Positions 45,562 through 54,019 of a stretch of 64,000 nucleotides of DNA are shown one piece after another; within the stretch, counting starts at the first letter, position 1; each line of letters begins with the position of its first letter. Below the pieces are notes generated by a model, which saw only the letters and a list, made by a program, of their open reading frames with translations, had not been told where the DNA came from and did not search any database. Made by a program: the position numbers and the translations under genes. The stretch is from Pseudomonas flavescens (GTDB taxonomy: Bacteria > Pseudomonadota > Gammaproteobacteria > Pseudomonadales > Pseudomonadaceae): NCBI RefSeq assembly GCF_013408425.1, contig NZ_JACBYV010000001.1, forward strand, positions 496,001-560,000. Direction: 5' to 3'.

Positions 45562-46655
45562 TGCGTGACGACGCCCACAACTACCGCGAGCTGTTTCTCA
45601 CCGATGTACCGATGATGGATACCCGTGCGCCGGTGGAGTTCGTCAAAGGTGCCTTTCCCGGTGTGCTCAACCTGCCTCTGATGACCGATCTGGAGCGGCA
45701 GAAAGTCGGCACCTGCTACAAGCAGCACGGCCAAGAAGCCGCCATCAAGCTGGGCCACCAACTGGTTGGCGGCCAGACCAAGGCCGAGCGTGTCGAGGCC
45801 TGGGCAGCGTTCGCGCGGGCCAACCCGCAGGGTTACCTGTACTGCTTCCGCGGCGGGCTGCGCTCGCAGATCGTCCAGCAATGGCTCAAAGAAGCCGGCA
45901 TCGATTATCCGCGGGTGGTGGGTGGCTACAAGGCCATGCGCACCTTTCTGCTGGAAACCCTCGAGCAGGCGGTGGCGCAATGCCAGTTCGTCATGCTTGG
46001 CGGCATGACTGGCACCGGCAAGACCGACGTGCTGGTGCAATTGCCCAATGCGCTGGATCTGGAAGGCCATGCCAATCATCGTGGCTCCAGCTTCGGCAAG
46101 CGCGCCACCGCTCAGCCTGCGCAGATCGATTTCGAGAACGCTCTGGCCGTCGACATCCTCAGAAAGCGCGCAGCGGGTATCGAGCAATTCGTGGTCGAGG
46201 ACGAAGGCCGTATCGTCGGCAGCTGCAATGTGCCGCTGGGGCTGTACCAGGGCATGCAGGGTTATCCGCTGGTCTGGCTAGAGGACTGTTTCGACAACCG
46301 TGTCGAGCGCATTCAGCGCGATTACGTGGTCGATCTTTGCGCCGAGTTCATTCGCGTGCACGGAGCGCAGCAGGGCTTCGACATGTTCGCCGAGCGCCTT
46401 TTGCAGAGCTTGAACAACATCCACAAACGTCTGGGGGGCGAGCGTCACCAGCGTCTTCTGGCGATCATGCAGGCCGCGCTGGCCGAGCAGCAGCGCAGCG
46501 GCAAGGTTGACCTGCACCGCGGCTGGATCGAAGGCCTGCTGCGCGAATATTACGACCCGATGTACGCCTATCAGCGTGACAGCAAGGCCGAGCGAATCGA
46601 GTTCGCCGGCGACGAAGCATCGGTCACTGCGTATCTGCGTGACCGACACGCCTGA
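45561..46655 (+). CDS. mnmH: tRNA 2-selenouridine synthase MnmH (SelU, YbbB)
   Basis: 364 aa. N-terminal rhodanese domain with the catalytic Cys in [11 protein letters not shown] (about residue 96), then a P-loop domain with Walker [12 protein letters not shown]. Family blocks [25 protein letters not shown]-like [14 protein letters not shown] and [13 protein letters not shown] are present. The enzyme replaces sulfur by selenium in the wobble 2-thiouridine of tRNA for Lys, Glu and Gln, using selenophosphate from SelD, whose gene directly precedes it. The gene is convergent with the MFS gene, only five bases between stops. Confidence 0.95.
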   Translation: MRDDAHNYRELFLTDVPMMDTRAPVEFVKGAFPGVLNLPLMTDLERQKVGTCYKQHGQEAAIKLGHQLVGGQTKAERVEAWAAFARANPQGYLYCFRGGLRSQIVQQWLKEAGIDYPRVVGGYKAMRTFLLETLEQAVAQCQFVMLGGMTGTGKTDVLVQLPNALDLEGHANHRGSSFGKRATAQPAQIDFENALAVDILRKRAAGIEQFVVEDEGRIVGSCNVPLGLYQGMQGYPLVWLEDCFDNRVERIQRDYVVDLCAEFIRVHGAQQGFDMFAERLLQSLNNIHKRLGGERHQRLLAIMQAALAEQQRSGKVDLHRGWIEGLLREYYDPMYAYQRDSKAERIEFAGDEASVTAYLRDRHA

Positions 46656-46660
46656 CCACC

Positions 46661-47827
46661 TCAGCCGGTTCGCGTGCGGAAGTGCCCGCTACCCGGCTTG
46701 AACCGCGCGGCCATGACCATCAGCGCCAGAGTGGCGACGGCCATGGCCAGCCAGCTCAGGCGCAGGTCGTCGGTGTACTGGCGCAGCAGGCCCGCCAGCA
46801 GTGGGGCGCAAGCGGCGATCAGGTAGCCGCCGCCCTGCACGAAGGCCAGCAGATCGCCGGTCTGGCGTGGGTCGTCGAGATGATCCTGGGCCACCACCAG
46901 TGACAGCGGGAACAGCGCGCCGATGCCGATGCCCACGAGGATGCAGATCGGCACGACCCACTGCAGCGGCGCGATCAGCAAACCAAGCAGCCCCGCCAGC
47001 AGTGATGCCAGCACCACGCCGAGCAGAATGCGGCGGTCCGCGAAGCGCGCCAGCAGGCTCGATGCCAGTAGCCCGGCGGTCACCTCGCAGAGTGTCAGTG
47101 CAGCCAGCAGCAGGCCGCTGGATTGGGCGCTCCACCCCAGGGCGGTGTAGTAGGGCGGCAACCAGGCCAGTACCAGGGTGTAGCCAGCGGTGCCCACCCC
47201 GAAGAAACTCAGCAGCAGCCAGGCGCGTGGCGAGCGCCAGAGATCCAGATGCGGCAGGTCGGCCGTTGTCGCAGGCGCTTCGCCCGGTGCGGCGCGCCAC
47301 CACAACGCGGCGGCTGCCAGGGCAGGCAGTGCCCAGGCCGCCAGTGCCCAGGACCACCCCAGCCATTGCGCCAACAAGGGGGTGAGCGCCGCACCGAAGG
47401 CCGCACCGCCCATGATCGCGCAACTGTAGAAACCGATCAGGCGGCCGCTGTCCGCGGCGAAGCGCGCCTTGATCAACCCGGGCAACAACGCCTGCACGAA
47501 GGCGATACCGGCACCGGCCAGCAACGCGCTGACGATCAGTGGCGTCGCCTCGGGCAGCAGCCCGCGTGCCAGGCAGGCCAGGGCGATCAGCAGCACGCCG
47601 AGGAAGATGCCAGTGCGCTCGCCGAAGTAGCGGCGCAGGGTGCTGGCCGCCAGTGCACCGAGGCCCATGATGACGATGGGCAGGCTGGTCAGCAGGCTGG
47701 CACCAATATGGCCCAGGCCGCTGTCGAGCTGGATGCGGTCGAGCAGCGGGCCCACCGCCGCCAGTACCGGGCGCAAGTTGAGGCCGAGCAGCACGATAGC
47801 AATCAGCAGCAGCGACTGGCGTTTCAT
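46661..47827 (-). CDS. MFS transporter, CynX/NimT type
   Basis: 388 aa from ATG 47827 (AGGAG eight bases before), overlapping the upstream EamA stop as ATGA. Twelve helices; the first reads LLLIAIVLLGLNLRPVLAAVGP, the hallmark of the CynX/NimT (YycB, YeaN) subfamily, and LPIVIMGLGALAASTLRRYFGER follows. Members move cyanate, nitroimidazoles or similar small compounds outward or inward. Cotranscription with an EamA permease and divergence from a MarR-type regulator suggest a regulated efflux locus. Confidence 0.88.
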   Translation of the reverse strand: MKRQSLLLIAIVLLGLNLRPVLAAVGPLLDRIQLDSGLGHIGASLLTSLPIVIMGLGALAASTLRRYFGERTGIFLGVLLIALACLARGLLPEATPLIVSALLAGAGIAFVQALLPGLIKARFAADSGRLIGFYSCAIMGGAAFGAALTPLLAQWLGWSWALAAWALPALAAAALWWRAAPGEAPATTADLPHLDLWRSPRAWLLLSFFGVGTAGYTLVLAWLPPYYTALGWSAQSSGLLLAALTLCEVTAGLLASSLLARFADRRILLGVVLASLLAGLLGLLIAPLQWVVPICILVGIGIGALFPLSLVVAQDHLDDPRQTGDLLAFVQGGGYLIAACAPLLAGLLRQYTDDLRLSWLAMAVATLALMVMAARFKPGSGHFRTRTG

Positions 47828-48726
47828 CGTTTGTTCTCCTGGGCACCACGCCAGGCCACCAGCAGCACGCCACCGACGATGCACAGCGCCGCCAGCAGCA
47901 TGTTCAGGCTGCCGCGCTCGTCCAGCAGCGTCACCGCCATGGCCGCGCCCAGCATTGCCGCCACCGAGCCGATCTGGCTGAGATACACCGCGCCAGCGAG
48001 CTTCTGCAGCACGAAATACAGCGCGTAGACGATGGCGAACAATGCCATCTGCACCAGCAGCAGGGTGATCGCCAGGCCGCTGTCCAGGGTGGGGGCGAGC
48101 CTGACGTCGAACAGTGCCAGCGGCAGCAGGAGCAGGGCGCCGCCGAGCAACATGCCGGGCGCCAGCGACAGGGGGCTGGCACCCGTTGGCCAGTAGCGCG
48201 AACGGTAGATATTGCCCAGGCCCAGAAACACCGGCACGGCCAGCGCGGCGACTATCCACAGCAGCGGACTATCGCCACTGTGCAGCTTGTCCAAAGCCAG
48301 CAACAGGCTGCCACCCAGGCCAATGCAGATACCCAGTAGGCGCACGCGGCTCAGCGGCTCCATGCGCAGCGCCAGAGCCAGCAGGTAGGTGATCAGCGGC
48401 GGAAACGCCAGGCACATGGAGGCGAAGCCGGCACCGACCTGGGGAATCGAACTGAACTGCAGGCCATTGGGCAGGGCGATGCTGAGCAGGCCCGAGGCCA
48501 GGTGGTAGCGTTGCAGGCGAGGGCTCAGGCCGGGCGCTTCGCCACGCAGGCGGGTGAACACCAGCAACAGCAGGCCACCACCCAGCAGGCTCCACAACAG
48601 ATAGGCCACCGGTGCCCAGCCCGCCGCACTGGCCAATTTCACCAGATTGCTGGTCAGCCCCATCAGTGCACCGATGGCGAGTAGCAGCACGAGTGCCAGC
48701 AGGGGGCGTGAATTGGCAGGTGACAT
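47824..48726 (-). CDS. EamA/DMT family transporter
   Basis: 300 aa from ATG 48726, with GAGG eight bases upstream; ATG 48738 would add four residues. Ten hydrophobic helices in two EamA repeats (first from LLALVLLLAIGALMGLTSNL, second from LLWIVAALAVPVFLGLGNIY). DMT-type carriers export metabolites such as amino acids. First gene of a two-gene operon with the MFS gene. The 83 bases to the divergent MarR gene hold two related operator-like sites. Confidence 0.88.
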   Translation of the reverse strand: MSPANSRPLLALVLLLAIGALMGLTSNLVKLASAAGWAPVAYLLWSLLGGGLLLLVFTRLRGEAPGLSPRLQRYHLASGLLSIALPNGLQFSSIPQVGAGFASMCLAFPPLITYLLALALRMEPLSRVRLLGICIGLGGSLLLALDKLHSGDSPLLWIVAALAVPVFLGLGNIYRSRYWPTGASPLSLAPGMLLGGALLLLPLALFDVRLAPTLDSGLAITLLLVQMALFAIVYALYFVLQKLAGAVYLSQIGSVAAMLGAAMAVTLLDERGSLNMLLAALCIVGGVLLVAWRGAQENKR

Positions 48727-48749
48727 GGCTGGCCTCATCCGATGAATAC

Positions 48750-48796
48750 GTTAAGATGGCAACATTCTTTTTGAAAAGTATCTTGATGGCAAGATA
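48750..48796. promoter_or_regulatory. Twin MarR-type operator between eamA and marR genes
   Basis: TATCTTGATGGCAAGATA (48779-48796) has perfect 7-bp arms around ATGG, 13 bases before the MarR ATG. GTTAAGATGGCAACAT (48750-48765) shares the GATGGCAA-AT core and lies 24 bases before the EamA ATG. The pair could let the MarR protein repress both directions. Confidence 0.65.
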
Positions 48797-48809
48797 AATC
48801 GAGGGCGAC

Positions 48810-49307
48810 ATGCAAGATCGTGCACAACTGGCCGCCGCGCAGTGGCAACAGCAACGCCCGGATCTGGACGGGTTCTCCATGGCGGTGATCGGTCGGCTGG
48901 GTGAACTGTCCCAGGTGATCAGCCGTGATCACCTGCTGCCGTTCTTCGCCGCGCACGGCCTGCAGGCCGGTGAGTTCGACCTGCTCGCCACCCTGCGCCG
49001 ATCAGGCGAACCCTACGCGCTGATGCCCACAGCGCTGTACGAGAGTGCGATGATTTCCTCGGGCGGCATGACCAGCCGCATCGACCGCCTGGAAAAGGCC
49101 GGGCTGATCGAACGCCGCCGCCACCCCAGTGACCGTCGCGGCATTCTAGTGGCGCTGACGCCGGCAGGTTTTGAACTGATCGACAGCATGCTCGGTGCCC
49201 ACGTCGATAACCTGCAGCGCGTTCTGGCTGCCCTCAGTGACGAGGAAAAACAGCAGCTGCATGCACTCACTGGCAAACTGCTGGGCAACCTGCAACCGGT
49301 TGAATGA
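48810..49307 (+). CDS. MarR family transcriptional regulator
   Basis: 165 aa winged-helix protein. Recognition region: LQAGEFDLLATLRRSGEPYA, then ISSGGMTSRIDRLEKAGLIE and the wing RRRHPSDRRGILVALTPAG. Typical MarR dimerisation helices at both ends. It is divergent from the EamA-MFS pair and should repress it and itself through the paired sites at 48750-48796. The next small gene begins at its stop, so it is probably cotranscribed. Confidence 0.9.
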   Translation: MQDRAQLAAAQWQQQRPDLDGFSMAVIGRLGELSQVISRDHLLPFFAAHGLQAGEFDLLATLRRSGEPYALMPTALYESAMISSGGMTSRIDRLEKAGLIERRRHPSDRRGILVALTPAGFELIDSMLGAHVDNLQRVLAALSDEEKQQLHALTGKLLGNLQPVE

Positions 49308-49321
49308 AAGGAAGCGAGCCC

Positions 49322-49618
49322 ATGTCGCTCACGGCATTGATCATCGGCGTGATTGGCCAGTTGTTCTTCGCAGGCCTGCAGGGCCTGATCGTGGTCTTTT
49401 CCGCCGCGGCGCTCGCCAACAACAGCGAACTGACACCCTTCCAGGATCGCCTGCTGGCGAGCCTGATGCTTCTGCTTCCCTGCATCTCATTGTTCACTGC
49501 CGGCCTATTGGTGGTCGGCTATCTGAACTCGGCGCCATGGCTGTCCAACCTGTGGCATTTGCTGCCACTCACAGGCTTCGGGTTGTACCTGCTGTTTCTG
49601 CTCTATGTGAATCACTGA
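49322..49618 (+). CDS. Small three-helix membrane protein, unknown function
   Basis: 98 aa from ATG 49322 (AAGGAAG ten bases upstream); ATG 49304, overlapping the marR stop, is an alternative. Three hydrophobic helices (about 5-30, 44-70 and 75-97). No family recognised. Its link to the MarR gene suggests the same regulon, perhaps an accessory to efflux. Repeat array D begins nine bases past its stop. Confidence 0.65.
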   Translation: MSLTALIIGVIGQLFFAGLQGLIVVFSAAALANNSELTPFQDRLLASLMLLLPCISLFTAGLLVVGYLNSAPWLSNLWHLLPLTGFGLYLLFLLYVNH

Positions 49619-49626
49619 TGCAGCAC

Positions 49627-50515
49627 GTAGGGTGGACGACGCTTTATCCGTCCACCATTGAACGATTGCGGCGCTGGATCACTAGAACGCGATCCACCAT
49701 ACGCTTTGTGGGAACGGGCCATGCCCGTGATTTCGCGCGCATGGCGCGCTCCCACAAAGGTGCTGCAGCCATCAGCCGTAGGGTGGACGACGCTTTATCC
49801 GTCCACCATTGAACCGTTGCGGCGCTGGATCATTAGAGCGCGATCCAGCGTATGGCCTGTGGGAACGGGCCATGCCCGTGATTTCGCGCGCATGGCGCGC
49901 TCCCACAAAGGTGCTGCAGCCATCAGCCGTAGGGTGGACGACGCTTTATCCGTCCACCATTGAACCGTTGCGGCGCTGGATCATTAGAGCGCGATCCAGC
50001 GTATGGTCTGTGGGAACGGGCCATGCCCGTGATTTCGCGCGCATGGCGCGCTCCCACAAGGGAGGTGCAACCGCCAGTCGTAGGGTGGACGACGCTTTAT
50101 CCGTCCACCATAGGGTGGTGGCGGCGATGCATCACTAGAACGCGATCCACAGTACGGCCTGTGGGCACGGGCCATGCCCGTGATTTCGCGCGCATGGCGC
50201 GCTCCCACAAGGGTGGTGCAACCGCCAGTCGTAGGGTGGACGACGCTTTATCCGTCCACCATTGAACCGTTGCGGCGCTGGATCACTAGAACGCGATCCA
50301 CCGTACGGTCTGTGGGAACGGGCCATGCCCGTGATTTCGCGCGCATGGCGCGCTCCCACATAGGCGCTGCAGCCATCAATCGTAGGGTGGACGACGCTTT
50401 ATCCGTCCACCATTGGTTGGTGGCGGCGATGCATCACTAGAACGCGATCCACCATACGCTTTGTGGGAACGGGCCATGCCCGTGATTTCGCGCGCATGGC
50501 GCGCGCCCAAAGGTG
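49627..50515. repeat. Palindrome array D, six units of exactly 151 bp
   Basis: GTAGGGTGGACGACGC starts at 49627, 49778, 49929, 50080, 50231 and 50382: five identical steps of 151 bp. The compound palindrome in each unit starts at 49708, 49859, 50010, 50161, 50312 and 50463, the same step. Each unit has GGTGGACGACGCTTTATCCG followed by TCCACC, a GGATCA-TAGA-CGCGATCC inverted repeat, the compound palindrome and a short variable spacer. The last palindrome ends degenerate (GCGCGCCCAAAGG). The array separates convergent genes. Confidence 0.93.
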
Positions 50516-50568
50516 TTGCAGCCATCAGCCAGATCGCTCCGCCCGCTCCCGTACGGTCAGTTCTGCGC

Positions 50569-51462
50569 CTACAGCCGGTGATGCTCGACCAGAAAATCCA
50601 CGAACAGCCGCACTCGCGCCGGCATTGCCGAGCCGCCCACGAACACCGCGTGAATAGGTTCCCGGTCGCCCGGGTTCCAGGCTTCCAGCAGCGGTATCAG
50701 GTCACCGCGCTGCAGATCCTCGCTCACGCTGAACTCGCCAATGCGGGCGATGCCGGCACCTACCCGTGCGAGTTGTGCCAGCGCTTCACCGCTGCTGCAT
50801 TCGATGTTGCCGCTGACCTTCATGAAAAACTCGTTTCCCTCGCGCACGAACGGCCAGTTGGGTTCGGCGCGGCGGAAGTTGAAGCGCAGGCAGTTGTGCT
50901 TCAACAAATCTTCCGGCTCCTGGGGCGTGCCGTGGCGCTGCAGATACTCGGGCGAGGCCACCACCACCTGGCCGGTGTCGCCGATCTTGCGCGCGGTCAG
51001 CGGGCTGTCGGGCAGATGGCCAAAGCGCACCGCCACGTCCGCCTGGCCGCCAAGAATGTCGACCACTTCGTCACCCAGGGTCAGGTCGACGGTGATGTTC
51101 GGGTAACGCGCGCTGAAGGCCGCCACCAGGGGAACGATGGCCAGCCGCCCATGGCCAAGGGCGGCGCTGACCCGCAAGCGGCCCCTGGGTACGCCCTGGT
51201 CGGCGATGGCGTCTTCGACCTCGGCCATGTCCGCCAGGATACGCCGGGCGCCGCGCAGGTAAGCCTCGCCCTCGGTGGTGAAGGTGATCGCCCGGGTGGT
51301 GCGTAGCAGCAAGCGAGTGCCAAGACGCTGTTCGGTACGCGCGATGATCCGACTGACCGCCGAGGGTGTCAGCCCCAATGCACGCGCGGCGGCCGACAGG
51401 CTGCCTTCCTGCGCCACCGTGACGAACACGCCCATTTCACCTGACCGACCGTTGAAGTCCAT
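50569..51462 (-). CDS. LysR family transcriptional regulator
   Basis: 297 aa from ATG 51462 (CGGAG seven bases upstream). N-terminal winged HTH with GSLSAAARALGLTPSAVSRI and RTEQRLGTRLLLRTTR; the rest is a periplasmic-binding-like effector domain (LRVSAALGHGRLAIVPLV). It is divergent from the MFS gene at 51557 with 94 bases between starts, the classic LysR layout, so that transporter is its probable target. Confidence 0.92.
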   Translation of the reverse strand: MDFNGRSGEMGVFVTVAQEGSLSAAARALGLTPSAVSRIIARTEQRLGTRLLLRTTRAITFTTEGEAYLRGARRILADMAEVEDAIADQGVPRGRLRVSAALGHGRLAIVPLVAAFSARYPNITVDLTLGDEVVDILGGQADVAVRFGHLPDSPLTARKIGDTGQVVVASPEYLQRHGTPQEPEDLLKHNCLRFNFRRAEPNWPFVREGNEFFMKVSGNIECSSGEALAQLARVGAGIARIGEFSVSEDLQRGDLIPLLEAWNPGDREPIHAVFVGGSAMPARVRLFVDFLVEHHRL

Positions 51463-51556
51463 TTGTGCTCCGTAAGCAAAGGTGCTTTCCAGAAATGCCA
51501 TCTACCGCATGAAAAGGCTTGATCGTAGCATTCGCAGCATAGATAAGGAGCCTCTC

Positions 51557-52723
51557 ATGCAGATCAATCCACCCCTCGTAGCACTCGCCATTGGTGCCTT
51601 CGGCATCGGCGTTACCGAGTTCGCCCCCATGGGCATGTTGCCGAGCATCGCTGCGGATCTTGGCGTATCCATTCCTGCCGCAGGCCTGCTGGTCAGTGCA
51701 TACGCCCTGGGCGTACTGCTCGGCGCGCCGCTGATGACCCTGACCACCGGCAGAATTCCCCGGCGCTATCTGCTGATCGGCCTCATGGCGATCTTCACCC
51801 TGGGTAACCTGATGTCCGCCCTGGCGACCGATTACTACAGCCTGATGGTCGCCCGGGTGGTCACCTCACTGAACCATGGCGCGTTTTTTGGCGTCGGCTC
51901 CATCGTCGCCGCCAGCGTGGTCGCCCCGGAAAAACGTGCCGGCGCGGTGGCGGCCATGTTCATGGGCCTGACCCTGGCGACCATCGGTGGCGTACCGCTG
52001 GCTGCCTGGTTTGGCGAAGTGTTCGGTTGGCGCACCGCATTCTGGGGGATCACCGGCCTCGGCGTGGTAGCCATGGCCGCATTGTGGTTCGCCTTGCCCA
52101 ACCTGCCGGCGCCGAAAAGCGTCGGTGTAATGGCCGAAGTTCGCGCGCTGGGCCGTGGCCCGGTGCTGGGGGCGTTGGCTCTGACCGTAGTCGGCTCGAG
52201 CGCGATGTTCACCGTATTCACCTATATCGCGCCGATCCTCAGCAGCGAGACCCACGCGTCCACCGCCTTTATCACCGCCATGCTGGTGCTCTATGGCGTG
52301 GGTCTCACGCTGGGCAACATGTGGGGTGGCAAGGCCGCCGACCGCTCCATCGACCGCACCCTGATCGTTTCGCTGAGCGTGCTGATTATCGTCTTGCTGG
52401 CGTTCACCGTGTTGATGCGCTGGCCGCTGCCGGCCGCCGTGGCCATCCTGATCTGGGGCATCGCCAGCTTCGCCATCGTGCCGCCGCTGCAGATGCGCGT
52501 GATGGAGGCCGCCAAGGGCGCCCCCAACCTGGCCTCGGCGGTTAATATCGGTGCCTTCAACTTCGGCAACGCGATTGGTGCGGCGCTGGGCGGCGCGGTG
52601 ATCAACGCAGGGCTGGGCTATCCGGCGATTTCCCTGGCGGGGGCTGCGATGGCGGCGCTGGGGCTATTGATGGTGATGGGCTTTGCCTGGCGCTCCAAGG
52701 CCGTAGCCGCTGCGGTGGCTTGA
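51557..52723 (+). CDS. MFS transporter, DHA1 (AraJ/YdhP-like)
   Basis: 388 aa from ATG 51557 (AAGGAG seven bases upstream). Twelve helices. First helix ALAIGAFGIGVTEFAPMGML, then motif A-like GAPLMTLTTGRIPRR and the NHGAFFGVGSIVAA block, typical of AraJ/YdhP drug or sugar-related efflux pumps. It is controlled, by position, by the divergent LysR protein. The substrate is unknown. Confidence 0.9.
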   Translation: MQINPPLVALAIGAFGIGVTEFAPMGMLPSIAADLGVSIPAAGLLVSAYALGVLLGAPLMTLTTGRIPRRYLLIGLMAIFTLGNLMSALATDYYSLMVARVVTSLNHGAFFGVGSIVAASVVAPEKRAGAVAAMFMGLTLATIGGVPLAAWFGEVFGWRTAFWGITGLGVVAMAALWFALPNLPAPKSVGVMAEVRALGRGPVLGALALTVVGSSAMFTVFTYIAPILSSETHASTAFITAMLVLYGVGLTLGNMWGGKAADRSIDRTLIVSLSVLIIVLLAFTVLMRWPLPAAVAILIWGIASFAIVPPLQMRVMEAAKGAPNLASAVNIGAFNFGNAIGAALGGAVINAGLGYPAISLAGAAMAALGLLMVMGFAWRSKAVAAAVA

Positions 52724-52757
52724 GAGAGGGGAGATCAATCCTGTGGAGTCCGGTTCA

Positions 52758-52964
52758 ATGGCGTTGCTTGCGCCAGCCGTAGTGGGCTGTCAGAGCGTCA
52801 AACCGGATGTAAATACGTTGCAGCAGCGCGCGCAGACCGCAATTGGCGAACCCGTGAGTCAAGTCTCCAACATCCGTAGCCGCGGCCAGTCGACCTATTT
52901 CAACGATCACACCACTGCCTCGATCGTTACTCCCCAATTATCGCTTTGCCCCAGACTCGCCTGA
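52758..52964 (+). pseudogene. Lipoprotein remnant
   Basis: A short frame reads MALLAPAVVGCQSVKPDVNT, which looks like the end of a lipoprotein signal (lipobox VVGC) and a mature start, continuing IGEPVSQVSNIRS and TYFNDHTT before losing similarity and stopping at 68 residues. The N-terminal positive region of the signal peptide is missing and the rest appears truncated. A GTG at 52743 would add five residues. I read it as a decayed gene, with low certainty. Confidence 0.4.
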
Positions 52965-53027
52965 ACGCTTGGCAATGACAGACGCCAGTATGGAGCGGGC
53001 AGGGCAACTGCCTGCTCGCTCCAATCC

Positions 53028-53303
53028 TTACCCCTGACGCGCTTCCCGCACTGCGGCCTTGTGAGCGGCCCGGACCAGATCCCAGGCATCTGCGCTAAGC
53101 AGATACGCGGCTTCGCTTATGTGTTGCACGTCCAGAGCGTCTGCCTGGGTAATGTTCATGGCGGCGAGACTATGCAGCAGACCGCGCACCGCTCTGAGGC
53201 GTTGTTCGACGCTTTCCTGCAGGTCCATGTAGGAGCAACTGCCATCGATCAGTATCACCGCTGTCGTGGTTGGGTTGCTGGAGAGTGGGAGGAGGTCAGT
53301 CAT
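53028..53303 (-). CDS. Small Pseudomonas protein resembling DUF3077/DUF6124 families
   Basis: 91 aa from ATG 53303 (GGAGG eight to nine bases upstream). Helical, with SVEQRLRAVRGLLHSLAAMN, a DVQHISEAAYLLSADAWDLV segment and a basic end. Family assignment is from overall style, and no function is established. A 25-codon frame ends within its first codons and a structured leader precedes it, so its translation is probably coupled and controlled. Confidence 0.6.
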   Translation of the reverse strand: MTDLLPLSSNPTTTAVILIDGSCSYMDLQESVEQRLRAVRGLLHSLAAMNITQADALDVQHISEAAYLLSADAWDLVRAAHKAAVREARQG

Positions 53304-53373
53304 GGCGCTGGCCTCCGTTCTCATAATCAACGGGGCAGAGTGCAGACGGATTGAGGGCGTATGTGTGCTTCAT
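53296..53373 (-). CDS. 25-codon leader ORF overlapping the small gene
   Basis: ATG 53373 has GGAG nine bases upstream and encodes MKHTYALNPSALCPVDYENG plus five residues. Its TGA (53298-53296) overlaps the start of the next gene by eight bases, so ribosomes finishing here would be placed to restart at 53303. Too short for ordinary gene finders; coding is supported by the ribosome site and the overlap only. Confidence 0.5.
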   Translation of the reverse strand: MKHTYALNPSALCPVDYENGGQRHD

Positions 53374-53613
53374 GGTTTAAAACTCCGTGTGTTGAAGAAC
53401 TGCCAACAACCGTCGCCAAACGATTATGGGTGGCAGCTGTACGCGGGTTGGCGAACCGGGACACACGGAACCCGGCGCACCCGAAGGTGCCCCACGCACA
53501 GCCGCCATAACACGAAGTTACAGGCATGAAAAAAGCGCCTGCTTTCGGATGGTGGGCGCTTGTGCGCCGTGTGGTCTTCGAGTCGCCAAACCCGGTCGCT
53601 GAATTTGCAGCGA
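53374..53613 (-). ncRNA. Structured leader region, minus strand
   Basis: Read on the minus strand, the 240 bases before the leader ORF hold a TCGCTG/CAGCGA hairpin (53596-53613), a terminator-like hairpin (53529-53561), a GCACC-TTCG-GGTGC stable tetraloop hairpin (53477-53490) nested beside a CCGGG/CCCGG pair (53456-53475), then the ribosome site at 53382. The pattern suggests an attenuated 5' leader or a small RNA. No known riboswitch class recognised. Confidence 0.45.
53529..53561 (-). terminator. Terminator-like hairpin in the leader
   Basis: Minus strand: AAGCGCC, a 15-nt loop, GGCGCTT and TTTT. It lies about 160 bases before the leader ORF start, so it would end a short transcript before the gene unless read through. 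Confidence 0.6.
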
Positions 53614-54019
53614 CGTGCGCAGGTTAGCGTGGCAAATGTTGAAGGGCAAGCGGGTGGCTTTGGAGCCAATTACCCTCGTTCAGAACCGGCATATGGTGCC
53701 CAGATGCGGGCAGCTTCCGACCCTGAGTCGCGTTAGGGAGGTAAGTGTTCTGATATCCTCGCGGATTGCTGAAAACGTGACGGCTTTCCGACAGAAGCTA
53801 CCGCTCGAGATAAGTGCTGATAGATTTTGGTTCTCAGTGCTGGTAGATGAAGCTGCACACCATAAGACCCAAATACGAACGCCTCGAGCTCAGTAGCCCT
53901 CATTCTTGAGCAGCTAAAGTTACCTATGGCAAATTCGCCAGCTCTAGCGTGTCGAAGCGTTGGCTGCGCTCACCGGGGCGTCCTAAAATCCGTTCTTTTT
54001 ACCAAACATTGGTTTCCGC
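53614..54019. other. Intergenic stretch without a supported gene
   Basis: About 400 bases, less GC-rich than the neighbours. A frame at 53615-53896 on the plus strand has no convincing ribosome site or recognisable family. The promoter of the minus-strand leader and that of the gene at 54020 should lie here; TAAAATCCG and TTTTTACC near 53985-54003 are AT-rich but not a clear promoter. Confidence 0.5.

Noticed and set aside
49627..50515. CRISPR array
   Set aside because: The repeat is regular, but the spacers are near-identical, the repeat itself is a long compound palindrome, and no cas gene is near.
53327..53527. 66-codon minus-strand frame in the leader (MPVTSCYGGCAWG start)
   Set aside because: It runs through the hairpins of the structured leader and lacks a ribosome site, so it is better explained as RNA structure.
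53615..53896. 93-codon plus-strand frame
   Set aside because: No convincing ribosome site, no recognised family, and it overlaps the leader promoter region.
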